Shown here: positions 35,122 to 44,337 of the stretch, piece by piece
Layout: each line of letters opens with the position of its first letter
Position numbering within the stretch: the first letter of the stretch is position 1
Assembly (NCBI RefSeq): GCF_021729145.1
Contig: NZ_JAJSLW010000022.1
Location: 1 to 64,000 of the forward strand
Length of the DNA: 64,000 nucleotides
Direction of reading: 5' to 3'
Origin: Membranihabitans maritimus
GTDB lineage: Bacteria > Bacteroidota > Bacteroidia > Chitinophagales > Saprospiraceae
Notes under the pieces: generated by a model
What the model was told of the DNA's origin: nothing
The model's database searches: none
The model's input: only the letters and a program-made list of their open reading frames with translations
Program-made: the position numbers and the translations under genes

Positions 35122-37631
35122 TTTTTATAAGCCAATAATCTCAATGCATTAAACACCACCACCAAGGTTGAACCTTCGTGAATCAATACAGCGAGACCGA
35201 TATTGGCCCATCCTAAAATGGTAGAAGGAATCAGGATTACTACTATCCCCAAACTAACCCACAGATTTTGCTTGATAATGCTTTTGGCCTTTCTGCTCAA
35301 TCCGATAGCAAAGGGTAAGGTTTCCAACTTATCGGCCATCAGGGCAATGTCAGCCGTTTCAAGGGCTACGTCACTTCCCGCTGCACCCATGGCAATGCCT
35401 ACCGTGCTGTTGGCCATAGCCGGAGCATCATTCACGCCATCACCCACCATAGCGACTTTGGATTCTTTTTCCTTTAGCTCTTTAATGGATTCTACTTTTT
35501 CTTCTGGAAGCAAGCTACCCCAGGCATCAGTAATACCAATCTCTCTGGCCACTTTATTTGCGACATTTTGGTTGTCTCCGGTAAGCATGATCATACGCTT
35601 GATGCCAATTTTTTTTAGCTTATCCAGAGTATTTTTGGCTTCTTTCCTGGGTGTGTCCATCAGGGCAATGATGCCGATGTATTCATCATTTTGGCGGATT
35701 AACATGGTGGTATTACCATCGGATTCTAGTGATTTTATCTTTTCTTTTGTATCCTCTTCCGGCTTCTTCTCATCCAGGGATACAAACAATTCAAGATTAC
35801 CGATGTATACTTTTTTATTGCCCAATGAGGCCTTGATCCCCTTGCCAAGCACCGCTTCCAGGTTTTTTGCATCAGGTACTTGTGCACCATTCAATCGTTC
35901 TTTTCCATCCCGCACCACCGCTTTTGCCAGAGGGTGGTCGCTTAGGTTTTCTACTGCTACTGCTATTTTTAACAGTTCTTCTTCGCTTACATTACTCAAA
36001 GTAATTACTTGGGTGAGCTTGGGTTTACCCTCTGTTAGTGTTCCGGTTTTATCAAAAGCCAAAGCAGTCAGTACTCCCAAATCTTCCAACGGACGCCCCC
36101 CTTTGATAAGAACCCCGCTTTTGGCTGCTCTAGCTACTCCACTCAGTACGGCACTGGGAGTGGAAATAGCCAATGCGCAAGGGCTGGCGGCAACCAGTAC
36201 GGCCATTGCCCTATAAAAACTTTCGCTAAACGTTTCATCGATAACCAGAAAAGTAAAATTTAATAGCACTACCAAGGCCAATACTGACGGCACAAAATAT
36301 TGTTCAAACTTATCGGTAAAGCGCTGCGTGGGTGATTTTTGGGTTTGCGCTTCGTTAACCAGCTCGACCAGGCGTGAAAGCGTGGAATCTTTTGCTTCTT
36401 TAATTACTTTGATCTCTAGCGTATTGTTGCCGTTAATCGTCCCGGAAAACACACGGTTCTCATCTTTGACATCCTCTTCCTGCGACCAGTCTTTTGCAGG
36501 GTTTTCAATCGGCTCTTTATCTACCGACACACTTTCTCCTGTAATGGGTGCCTGGTTTACACTACTTTCCCCATCAACCACTACACCATCTGCGGAAATT
36601 TTGCTATTTGGTCTTACTACAATGATGTCACCGATATTCAATTCCTCAATGTTAACTTCTTTTATTTTACCGTTTTTTTTGAGCAGGGCGGTTTTCGGGG
36701 CGAGATCAGCCAATGCAGCGATGGATTTACGGGCCTTGTTCATGGCGTAATGCTCCAGAGCATGGCCCATGCTAAAAAGGAAGAGCAGCAAGGCACCTTC
36801 CGCCCATTCACCTAAGATAGCTGCTCCAATGGCTGCAACCAGCATGAGGAAATCAATCTCAAAGCCTCCTTTTGCTACGGTTTGAATGGCCTCCTTAGCC
36901 GTAAAATAACCACCAAAGAAGCATGCCCCTACGTAAAGGGACAAACTAATCCAAGAGGAAACTGACTCAATGAAGGACAGGCCAAAACCAATTCCCAATA
37001 ATACCCCACAAATAATAGAAAAGATCAACTCCGTATTTTTCCCGAAAATACCACCGTGGGAGTGATCGTGACTTTCCCCTTCCTCATGGTCATGTTCCTT
37101 TTTGTCCATGGTTGCATTTTCTTCAGCATCTTTAGTTCTTCCAGCTCGCTGTAAAAAGCGTTCAGCACTGACACGTGCGTCCAATATACCAAGGCCTTCT
37201 TTTCTAAGCACTTTTACAATGTCCGTTTCATCCACTTTGGTTTTTTCAAACTCCACCCGCACCATGCCGGATGCAGATACGGAGGCTTCCATAATTCCAT
37301 CCATATCCCTAAGATCACGCTCAATATGGCGGGCATGGCGGGTATGCCGGATCCCATCCACTTCTACCAGTTTATGCCCAATTTTTTGGGTAATCTCAGC
37401 CCCGGTTTGCCCCGTCAGAGATTGAATGCGGTCAATAGAGATTATTTCAGGATCATAGTGAAAGCAAAGTTGAGGCACACTATTTTCCTTTTCTTCGACT
37501 ATATGCACTTCTTCAATCCCTTCTTTGTACCGAAGAAATTCCATCAGCTTTTGCACGCATTGATCCCTTTCGTCCGGTATTTCCGGTAGGAGAAGGGGTA
37601 TTTTGATTTGCAGTTTCTTCATATTTATCAT
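35118..37631 (-). CDS. Heavy-metal P-type ATPase, P1B-4-like, with His-rich N-terminus
   Basis: An 837-residue metal export ATPase. TGES is at 364-367, the phosphorylated Asp527 in DKTGT, and the membrane metal site is SPC (483-485), not CPC. HEGST near the end (818-822) and SPC are both marks of the P1B-4 class (Co, Fe or Zn). Unusually for that class it has two HMA-like domains at the N-terminus. The first lacks CxxC. The second has HTRHARH (96-102) where GMxCxxC would be. A His/Asp-rich linker (180-192) follows. It lies 30 bases after the PII-like gene. Confidence 0.9.
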   Translation of the reverse strand: MINMKKLQIKIPLLLPEIPDERDQCVQKLMEFLRYKEGIEEVHIVEEKENSVPQLCFHYDPEIISIDRIQSLTGQTGAEITQKIGHKLVEVDGIRHTRHARHIERDLRDMDGIMEASVSASGMVRVEFEKTKVDETDIVKVLRKEGLGILDARVSAERFLQRAGRTKDAEENATMDKKEHDHEEGESHDHSHGGIFGKNTELIFSIICGVLLGIGFGLSFIESVSSWISLSLYVGACFFGGYFTAKEAIQTVAKGGFEIDFLMLVAAIGAAILGEWAEGALLLFLFSMGHALEHYAMNKARKSIAALADLAPKTALLKKNGKIKEVNIEELNIGDIIVVRPNSKISADGVVVDGESSVNQAPITGESVSVDKEPIENPAKDWSQEEDVKDENRVFSGTINGNNTLEIKVIKEAKDSTLSRLVELVNEAQTQKSPTQRFTDKFEQYFVPSVLALVVLLNFTFLVIDETFSESFYRAMAVLVAASPCALAISTPSAVLSGVARAAKSGVLIKGGRPLEDLGVLTALAFDKTGTLTEGKPKLTQVITLSNVSEEELLKIAVAVENLSDHPLAKAVVRDGKERLNGAQVPDAKNLEAVLGKGIKASLGNKKVYIGNLELFVSLDEKKPEEDTKEKIKSLESDGNTTMLIRQNDEYIGIIALMDTPRKEAKNTLDKLKKIGIKRMIMLTGDNQNVANKVAREIGITDAWGSLLPEEKVESIKELKEKESKVAMVGDGVNDAPAMANSTVGIAMGAAGSDVALETADIALMADKLETLPFAIGLSRKAKSIIKQNLWVSLGIVVILIPSTILGWANIGLAVLIHEGSTLVVVFNALRLLAYKK

Positions 37632-37661
37632 TGACTGAGTAATTAAGAAATTACAGTTTAT

Positions 37662-38003
37662 TCACCACTTCCTACCCCTTTTGATGGACTTTCCGGTCTT
37701 GATCCGGAAGGCATCCTCTATTTCCGAAACGTAAATAATACCATCACCGGGTTCAGATGTTTGCGCCTTACCGCAAATCAACTGCACCGCTTTATCCATT
37801 TCTTCATTCTGACATACCAATTCGAGTTTAACAACCGGGCTGTCCGTAAAATAAAAATCTAATGAGGGTGAAGCATCTTTGTTCTTATGAGTTCCCGTAC
37901 CTTCTCCTTTGGACAAGGTCACACTTTTAAACCCTACATCTCGCAAAGCCTCTACAATTATTTGTACTTTTTTCGGTTTAATAAATGCTTTTATCTCTTT
38001 CAT
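37662..38003 (-). CDS. PII-like signal protein of the metal-efflux cluster
   Basis: A 113-residue GlnB-fold protein. The start MKEIKAFIKPKKVQIIVEAL and the B-loop/C-terminal block PGDGIIYVSEIEDAFRIKTG match PII proteins closely. The T-loop (about 37-55) is different from GlnB: it is shorter, lacks the uridylylated Tyr and contains KGEGTGTHKNKD. Standard PII proteins report nitrogen state. Here the gene sits between czcB and the ATPase gene, far from any ammonium or glutamine gene, so it more likely senses a metal or nucleotide for the pumps. PII-like members near CzcA-type pumps are known in Bacteroidota. Confidence 0.88.
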   Translation of the reverse strand: MKEIKAFIKPKKVQIIVEALRDVGFKSVTLSKGEGTGTHKNKDASPSLDFYFTDSPVVKLELVCQNEEMDKAVQLICGKAQTSEPGDGIIYVSEIEDAFRIKTGKSIKRGRKW

Positions 38004-38039
38004 TTGGTTAATTTTTGGTTTTAATTTTTATTTAAAGTG

Positions 38040-39290
38040 TCAATGCTCATGTCCAGTTTCGCCCTTCTTCATCTCAGAAATCAGGTAGTAAGCGTTGTTC
38101 CAGGCCACCAAAGTCCCCTTTTTCAATGTTTCCAGCAATCTGATTTCCACCCACCCCATGTAGGTATTACCCTTTCGTATTTCCACGGGCTTAAATTCCC
38201 ATTCCATTTCGCCGTTTTCCTCATGTGATGATGCTGTAAAAATATATGAGGCTCCTCCTTCTTCGATAATGGCTTCTTCAGGTAAAGCCTTTACTTTAGT
38301 ATTTTCTGTTTGAATTTCTCCATTTATATACATTCCCGGTATCAAAAAACCTTCTTTATCTTTTATTTCCGCATGTACATGAACCGCCTTGGGATTTTGT
38401 TCAAATTGTTTACCCACCGAATAAATAGTAGCCTTTAGTCTTTTTCCCGGTGCGGATTCCACCGAAAAAAAGAGATCCTGTCCTTTTTTTACTTTGTGCA
38501 CATCTTTTTCAAAAACCATTAAATCCGCATGGATATGATCTGTATTTACTATGCTAAACATCTCAGTCTGCGGTTCTGTATATTGACCAACTTGAACTTT
38601 CACCTTTTCAATATATCCGTTAATAGGACTGATCACGGGAATAAATTGATAAATTTCCCCGTTTTTGATTTTGTCAACGTTTAGGTTTATTTGTTTTAAT
38701 TGGGCTCCATAACCACTGACCTCGCCCTTTACCATATTGTATTCAGCGGTGGTTTCCTCATATATTTTACCCGAACCTACTTGTTCTTCATACAGCCTTT
38801 TTTGCCTCTTCAATTCTTTTTCCAGATACTGAAGTCGACTGGATGATTTTAAATATTCCGTCTGCATTTGTGTGAAATTCGGATGCGAAACATATGCCAA
38901 AACCTCTCCTTTAGAAACCTTATCACCTTCAATGACTTCGATATCAGTTACATTCGCACCTAAGATGGCTGTCACCGTAGCTTCGTGCTGCGGAGGGACT
39001 TCCAATTGACCATTGGCAGATACCAGGCCTGAAAATACGCGATCAGGCAGCGTATCCAATTTTATTCCGAGGCTGTTAAATTTTAATTCGGATAAATGTA
39101 CTTCTCCCATACCGGATTCATTTCCATGATTACCTTCCTCGTTATCGTGGCCTGCATGTTCATCTTTTCCATGGTTTTCTCCCGCTTCATGGCGCGATTC
39201 TTCTGGCATAGTATCTGAACAGGCTAAAAATGCGGAAATAACTAAAAAAAGAGCAATTATATTTATGATATTATTTTTCATTACAATCAA
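38040..39290 (-). CDS. czcB: RND efflux periplasmic adaptor (CzcB/CusB type), lipoprotein
   Basis: A 416-residue membrane-fusion protein that links the CzcA pump to the outer-membrane channel. A signal with lipobox FLAC (Cys24) is followed by a His/Asp/Glu-rich stretch (about 33-65) likely to bind metal. Then come the barrel-sandwich (ASVNGQLEVPP-type segment), a coiled-coil hairpin and beta-barrel domains, and a C-terminus ending GHEH. ATG at 39290, with another Met three codons in. It is 21 bases after the czcA fusion gene. A fossil with the same C-terminus exists at 30635. Confidence 0.9.
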   Translation of the reverse strand: MIVMKNNIINIIALFLVISAFLACSDTMPEESRHEAGENHGKDEHAGHDNEEGNHGNESGMGEVHLSELKFNSLGIKLDTLPDRVFSGLVSANGQLEVPPQHEATVTAILGANVTDIEVIEGDKVSKGEVLAYVSHPNFTQMQTEYLKSSSRLQYLEKELKRQKRLYEEQVGSGKIYEETTAEYNMVKGEVSGYGAQLKQINLNVDKIKNGEIYQFIPVISPINGYIEKVKVQVGQYTEPQTEMFSIVNTDHIHADLMVFEKDVHKVKKGQDLFFSVESAPGKRLKATIYSVGKQFEQNPKAVHVHAEIKDKEGFLIPGMYINGEIQTENTKVKALPEEAIIEEGGASYIFTASSHEENGEMEWEFKPVEIRKGNTYMGWVEIRLLETLKKGTLVAWNNAYYLISEMKKGETGHEH

Positions 39291-39310
39291 TTTTATTTTC
39301 TACGATTAAT

Positions 39311-42300
39311 TTATAAACTAATTAAAAAGTATTCTAACTGATAATAACTGGTTAGATATTCCTCGAAAGCGGTCCACGCATTGACTTCCATTTGAATGGC
39401 ATCCCTCACATTTTGAAGAAAGGTAACATAGTCGATGGCTCCTTCCCTATAAGCTACTATCGCACCATTTCGTTGTTCTTTCGCCAATGGTAAGGCCTCT
39501 TCCTGATAATATTTCCATGAACCAGACCATTTGAAGTATTCCTCCCTGATTGATTTATATTCGGCATTTAATTCTACACGAGCCTGTCTCAAATCATTTT
39601 CAGCAATATCCTTCAAGATTTGTGATTCCTGAACCCGTGCTTTTTCAGGGCCGTAAAAAATAGGAACCTGGACGCCAATTTGAAATTGATTAAATCCGGA
39701 AACCCCCTGCACTTTCTGACGAGCATATTGCAATTGGAGTTTTGGAAAATATTCTGTTTTCCTTTCGTCTATATTGGCATTGGCAACTTCAATCTTTTGT
39801 TTATAAAATTCGAATGCCGGATGTTTATTAACTTGACTTACAAGAAGTTTAATATTATGGTCCAGACTGTCAATATCTACATTCCCAACGGTAAACAAGG
39901 TGTCCGGATTAGAAAACCACAGGTTAAATCGTTGGATAGACTCCAAATAATCCCTATAGGCTTGTTCTTTCCTAATTTTCACTTCCTTCGCCTGATTGGA
40001 GGTAGATAGATATTCCAATTTCGAGGTAGCTTCTGTCTCAAACCTCACCTTCGAGGCCCTTTCAATATCGCTAAAAATGGAATCGAGGTGTCCGTAAACT
40101 TCCAATACCTTTTTATTGGCATATACTTTCGCCCAGGTTTTGCCAACTTCCCTTTCAAGTTCCAGGACAGTCCAGTTATACGCCTTTTTTGCAAGAACTA
40201 TCTTTTCTTTGATCAATTCCCTTCTGGGCTTCGTACCAAAAACGTCTATTTGTTGCTGTTGGAATCCGACTTGGGTATAAACACCGTTAAACCCATTTCC
40301 AAACTCCTCTGCACCTGTAAAAATGCGACTACTTCCCAAATCCAAAGCTGTACCTTCAAGAGCTTTCTCTTTTTCAATATTCAATGCAGCAGATCGCAGC
40401 TTTGGATAATTTTCATAAGCGCGATGTTGGGCCTGATCTAATGAAATAGAATGCAAACTGTCGATTGAGGTCTGAGCCTTAAGAATATTTGTTCCTCCAA
40501 TCGATATTACCGCTATAAAAAAGATCATCGACAGGGTATTGTTATTAAACTTATTTGGTGTTCTTTTCATGTTCTTTCTTTTTTTCTTCTCCAGGAATTC
40601 ATACAATAGAGGTAGGATTACAAGGGTCAAAAACGTAGCTGTGAGCATACCTCCTATCACTACGGTGGCTAAAGGACGTTGTACTTCAGCTCCGGCAGAA
40701 TTTGAAAAGGCCATAGGAAGGAATCCACAAATATCCGTTGTAGCTGTGAGCATAATAGGACGTATACGTTCCTTAGTGCCTGAGAATATTCGATCTCTGA
40801 TATCAGTAACTCCTTCATCTTTTAGTGAATTAAAACGATTGATTAATACCAATCCATTAAGTACAGCCACGCCAAACAGGACAATAAAACCAACTCCTGC
40901 TGAAATACTAAAGGGCATTCCTCGCAACCATAAAGCAAAAACACCACCAATTGCCGCCAATGGAATGGCCATATAGATCATAATGGATTGTGAAAAGGAT
41001 TTAAGGGCAAAGAAAAGCAGGACAAAGATCAAAAATAAGGCAATTGGAACTACGATAGTCAACCTACTTTTGGCCCTTTCCAGGTTTTCAAATGCACCTC
41101 CGTACGTTATATAATAACCAGCCGGTAAGTCCAGGTTAGCTTCCAGTTTTTCCTGAATATCCTTCACCAAGGATTCTACATCCCGGCCTCTCACGTTGAC
41201 ACCTACATAGGTACGCCTGTAGGTATTATCGCGGGAGATCTGCATAGGGCCAGGAACATAACTAATGTCCGCAACCTCTTTAATCGGAACTTGCGTACCA
41301 TCGGGCAGGTCAATATACAGATTCCGCAAATCCTCAATACTCTTTCTATGCTCTTCATCAAACCGAATAACCAGGTCAAAACGTTTCTCCCCTTCAAAGA
41401 TCACCCCGGCAACTCCACCTGCAAAGGCAGAACTCACATACTCATTCAATTTTTGAATATCAAGGCCGTATTGAGCCACCTTATCGCGGTTGTAGCGAAC
41501 GGTCATTTGAGGGAGCCCTGAAGTCCTTTCCGGGTTTACATCAGCAGCCCCCGGCACGCTCTCTATAATTTTTGCCATTTCCCCGGCCTTTTCGGAAAGT
41601 ATGTCCAAATCTTCACCGTACAGTTTTACGGCTACATCTTCTCTCACACCTTCCAGTAATTCATTAAAACGCAGCTCTACCGGTTGGGTAAAGACTAAAT
41701 TGACCCCAGTGAGATTAGTGCTTAATACATCCTTAATCTCCTCTATTAGCTCGTCTTTTGACTCGGCTGACACCCATTTACTTTTGTCCTTTTCCAGAAT
41801 TAGATACATATCAGCTATATCCATAGGCATGGGATCAGTAGGAATATCTGCCACCCCAATCCGGGCAGTTACTGTCTTGATCTCCGGAAAATTTTTGAGT
41901 AACAGGTTTTCGATTTTCACTGACACATCTTTTGATTCACTCAGGGAACTTCCAGGACGAATTAGTGCTTGCATGGCTATATCCCCCTCGTCGAGTTGAG
42001 GAATAAACTCACCGCCCATACGGGAAAATGTATAGCCTGCAATCCCCAACAACACAATTGCTACAATAATGACAAGTGCTTTAAACCGCAAAGCACCTCT
42101 CAGTAAAGGCAGGTATATGTACTGCAGGGCACTGATAATTTTATTACTTATTTTTTCCAGACTTCGCTCAAATTTCCCAAACCAATTCTTTTTATTTCGA
42201 ATCGGCTTCATCATCAAGGCTGACATCATCGGCACATAGGTCAGACATAAAATTATTGCACCGATCATAGCAAATCCAAAGGTATAGGCCATGGGTTGGA

Positions 42301-43723
42301 ACATTTTACCCTCTACCCCAGTAAGGAATAGTATAGGGGCAAAAACGATAAGGATTATAATCTGTCCGAAAAATGCCGACCCCATCATTGTGCTTCCCGC
42401 GTTGTATGCCACTTCATCCATTACGCCCCGATTAAAGTTTAACTTACCCGAGCGAATCCGCTTTTGAATTTCATGCACCGTACCCTCAATGATGATTACA
42501 GCCCCATCAATAATGATCCCGAAGTCAATAGCGCCCAGGCTCATTAAATTGGCCCACACATTGAATTGCTTCATCATAATAAAAGCAAATAGCAAAGAAA
42601 GGGGGATCGTAGTTGCAGTAATGATCCCACCGCGCAAGCTTCCAAGCAACAAAACCAGAACAAAAATCACGATCAGAGCTCCCTCCAAGAGATTGGTTTT
42701 CACGGTCTCGGTGGTGCGGTGAATCAATTCGCTTCGGTCAATTACCGGGTTGATCGCAAGCCCCTCCGGGAGCGATTTTTCTACTTCCTCCATGCGTTCT
42801 TTCACATTCTGAATTACCGCATTGGGATTGGACCCCTTCAACATCATTATAATACCACCCACGGCTTCTTCCCCGTCCTGGGTAAAAGCACCGTAGCGCA
42901 CCTGGTGTCCAAAATGGATTTTGCTAGCTACATCTCCGATAGTGACTGGAATACCGTTTTCCGTTTTTATGACAATCTTCCGAATGTCATCCAAAGACCG
43001 GATCAGTCCCTCCCCCCTGATGAAGTTGGACATCCGGTTCTTTTCGATGTAAGCACCACCGGTGTTCACGTTATTTCGGGCAAGCGCTTCATACACCTGG
43101 GAGATGCTCACATCCATGGCATTTAATTTCTCCGGATTTATAGCTACTTCATATTGCTTAATATACCCTCCGAAAGAATTGACTTCAACCACACCATCGA
43201 GTAGCGTCAATTGCCTTTTTATAAGCCAGTCCTGCAAAGTACGCAATTCCATAGGAGAATACAGCGAATCATACCCCTCCTGTGGCCGGATGGTGTATTC
43301 ATATATCTGCCCCAGTCCTGTAGAGATTGGGCCCATTGTGGGACTGCCGAATTTCTCAGGTATGGTTTCTTTTAGTTCATTCAACTTCTCCTGCACCAGT
43401 TGCCGGGGTAGATAGGTACCCATATCGTCTTCAAAAACAATGGTCACTACCGACAAGCCAAATCGTGAAATGGAGCGAATTTCATCTACACCCGGCAAGT
43501 TCCCCATGGCCAACTCTACCGGGTAGGTAACAAACTGCTCGATATCCTCCGTGGCGAGGTTAGGTGAAACGGTCATTACCTGAACCTGATTGTTCGTAAT
43601 ATCTGGTACCGATCCCAGATTGACCGTGGACATGGAGTAAATCCCCATACCGATGAGGGCTATGGTCAAAAGGCCCACAATAAATTTATTCTTTATCGAG
43701 AACGCAATGATTGTATCTATCAT
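39311..43723 (-). CDS. czcA: Fused RND metal pump and outer-membrane factor (CzcA-OMF)
   Basis: A 1,470-residue fusion. Residues 1-1045 form an HME-RND pump with 12 transmembrane helices. The proton/metal motif of helix 4 reads Asp400-F-G-x-x-x-Asp406-G-A-x-x-x-x-Glu413, as in CzcA (Zn/Co/Cd), not the CusA (Cu/Ag) form. Residues 1052-1470 form a TolC-like outer-membrane factor. The link contains a Met (residue 1052, codon at 40568-40570) followed by a signal-peptide-like stretch (SMIFFIAVISIGG, ending near LKAQ). The channel part may therefore also be made or processed as a separate exported protein. Such fusions are known in Bacteroidota. Confidence 0.92.
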   Translation of the reverse strand: MIDTIIAFSIKNKFIVGLLTIALIGMGIYSMSTVNLGSVPDITNNQVQVMTVSPNLATEDIEQFVTYPVELAMGNLPGVDEIRSISRFGLSVVTIVFEDDMGTYLPRQLVQEKLNELKETIPEKFGSPTMGPISTGLGQIYEYTIRPQEGYDSLYSPMELRTLQDWLIKRQLTLLDGVVEVNSFGGYIKQYEVAINPEKLNAMDVSISQVYEALARNNVNTGGAYIEKNRMSNFIRGEGLIRSLDDIRKIVIKTENGIPVTIGDVASKIHFGHQVRYGAFTQDGEEAVGGIIMMLKGSNPNAVIQNVKERMEEVEKSLPEGLAINPVIDRSELIHRTTETVKTNLLEGALIVIFVLVLLLGSLRGGIITATTIPLSLLFAFIMMKQFNVWANLMSLGAIDFGIIIDGAVIIIEGTVHEIQKRIRSGKLNFNRGVMDEVAYNAGSTMMGSAFFGQIIILIVFAPILFLTGVEGKMFQPMAYTFGFAMIGAIILCLTYVPMMSALMMKPIRNKKNWFGKFERSLEKISNKIISALQYIYLPLLRGALRFKALVIIVAIVLLGIAGYTFSRMGGEFIPQLDEGDIAMQALIRPGSSLSESKDVSVKIENLLLKNFPEIKTVTARIGVADIPTDPMPMDIADMYLILEKDKSKWVSAESKDELIEEIKDVLSTNLTGVNLVFTQPVELRFNELLEGVREDVAVKLYGEDLDILSEKAGEMAKIIESVPGAADVNPERTSGLPQMTVRYNRDKVAQYGLDIQKLNEYVSSAFAGGVAGVIFEGEKRFDLVIRFDEEHRKSIEDLRNLYIDLPDGTQVPIKEVADISYVPGPMQISRDNTYRRTYVGVNVRGRDVESLVKDIQEKLEANLDLPAGYYITYGGAFENLERAKSRLTIVVPIALFLIFVLLFFALKSFSQSIMIYMAIPLAAIGGVFALWLRGMPFSISAGVGFIVLFGVAVLNGLVLINRFNSLKDEGVTDIRDRIFSGTKERIRPIMLTATTDICGFLPMAFSNSAGAEVQRPLATVVIGGMLTATFLTLVILPLLYEFLEKKKRKNMKRTPNKFNNNTLSMIFFIAVISIGGTNILKAQTSIDSLHSISLDQAQHRAYENYPKLRSAALNIEKEKALEGTALDLGSSRIFTGAEEFGNGFNGVYTQVGFQQQQIDVFGTKPRRELIKEKIVLAKKAYNWTVLELEREVGKTWAKVYANKKVLEVYGHLDSIFSDIERASKVRFETEATSKLEYLSTSNQAKEVKIRKEQAYRDYLESIQRFNLWFSNPDTLFTVGNVDIDSLDHNIKLLVSQVNKHPAFEFYKQKIEVANANIDERKTEYFPKLQLQYARQKVQGVSGFNQFQIGVQVPIFYGPEKARVQESQILKDIAENDLRQARVELNAEYKSIREEYFKWSGSWKYYQEEALPLAKEQRNGAIVAYREGAIDYVTFLQNVRDAIQMEVNAWTAFEEYLTSYYQLEYFLISL

Positions 43724-43735
43724 TATTAATATCCG

Positions 43736-43884
43736 TTTTGAAATATATTTTCACTCCTGTTGCGCACATAGATCAGCTTATTAAATGGCAGTTCTTATTT
43801 ACCTAATAAGCGCTGTGGGAGTTAAAATCAATTTGGCATTAGAGCCAATAATTAAATTTGTAGTGAAAATATATAGTTTTCAAA
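43736..43884. repeat. Nested inverted repeat upstream of czcA
   Basis: The ends (43736-43755 and 43862-43884) are imperfect inverted repeats that share TTTGAAA and TATATTTTCACT, differing mainly by a 4-base gap. Inside are a nested stem AGCTTATTA / TAATAAGC (43775-43811) and a hairpin TTGGC / GCCAA. The element fills most of the gap between the Cys-rich gene and czcA. It may be a structured leader or a small inverted-repeat element (MITE-like). Confidence 0.45.
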
Positions 43885-43952
43885 TAATGTTTTTCTCTGA
43901 CAATTTCTATAGATGAAATAAAACTTGTCAATTATTACAACAAAATCGAAAA

Positions 43953-44303
43953 CTAAACTTTGGGAGGTTGGAACACAGGAAGAACCGCATCTTTGATATT
44001 TCCTGTCAAAAACGGATTTATACGTTCATTGAAAGGCGTAAATTCTTTAAATTCTAATACGGCATCGCCTATCTTCAACTGAATTTTACAACATGCACAG
44101 CTACACATAGGGGAACATATCCCTTCTTCACCATGATGTTCTGTATTTGTCTGACTAAAAGTTTCGGTATTATTTTCCAACTCTTTATCCAAGTGGACTA
44201 TGGCAAAATCACTTTCGCAACTGTTAAAAACTTTGTCCTGACAAGGAACTCCTGTCAAAAACAAAAAGTAAATACAAAAGATTTGAAGTAATAATCTCAC
44301 CAA
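43953..44303 (-). CDS. Small secreted Cys-rich protein, DUF6660-like
   Basis: A 116-residue protein with an N-terminal signal (LLLQIFCIYFLFLTGVPC) and a Cys cluster CSPMCSCACC at 63-72 (five cysteines), preceded by His56-His57. This fits the DUF6660 group of small exported proteins found beside Bacteroidota metal-efflux genes. It is the promoter-proximal gene of the cluster, 229 bases before czcA. The start is TTG (44301-44303), or possibly the next GTG; no ATG fits. It may bind metal in the periplasm and act as a chaperone or sensor. The family assignment is from memory of its Cys pattern. Confidence 0.7.
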   Translation of the reverse strand: MVRLLLQIFCIYFLFLTGVPCQDKVFNSCESDFAIVHLDKELENNTETFSQTNTEHHGEEGICSPMCSCACCKIQLKIGDAVLEFKEFTPFNERINPFLTGNIKDAVLPVFQPPKV

Positions 44304-44329
44304 TACAACTTTATCATTTTTACTAATTA

Positions 44330-44337
44330 CAAAGGTA
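44330..44337 (-). promoter_or_regulatory. -7 box of the metal-efflux cluster
   Basis: TACCTTTG on the minus strand fits TAnnTTTG exactly, 27 bases before the TTG start of the Cys-rich gene. No clear -33 element is visible. Confidence 0.5.

Noticed and set aside
35203-36216. Long open frame (337 codons) on the plus strand
   Set aside because: It lies fully inside the well-supported ATPase gene on the other strand; a Ser/Leu/Pro-rich shadow of it.
37662-38003. Nitrogen regulator GlnB/GlnK
   Set aside because: No modifiable T-loop Tyr and no ammonium or glutamine gene nearby; the context is metal efflux.
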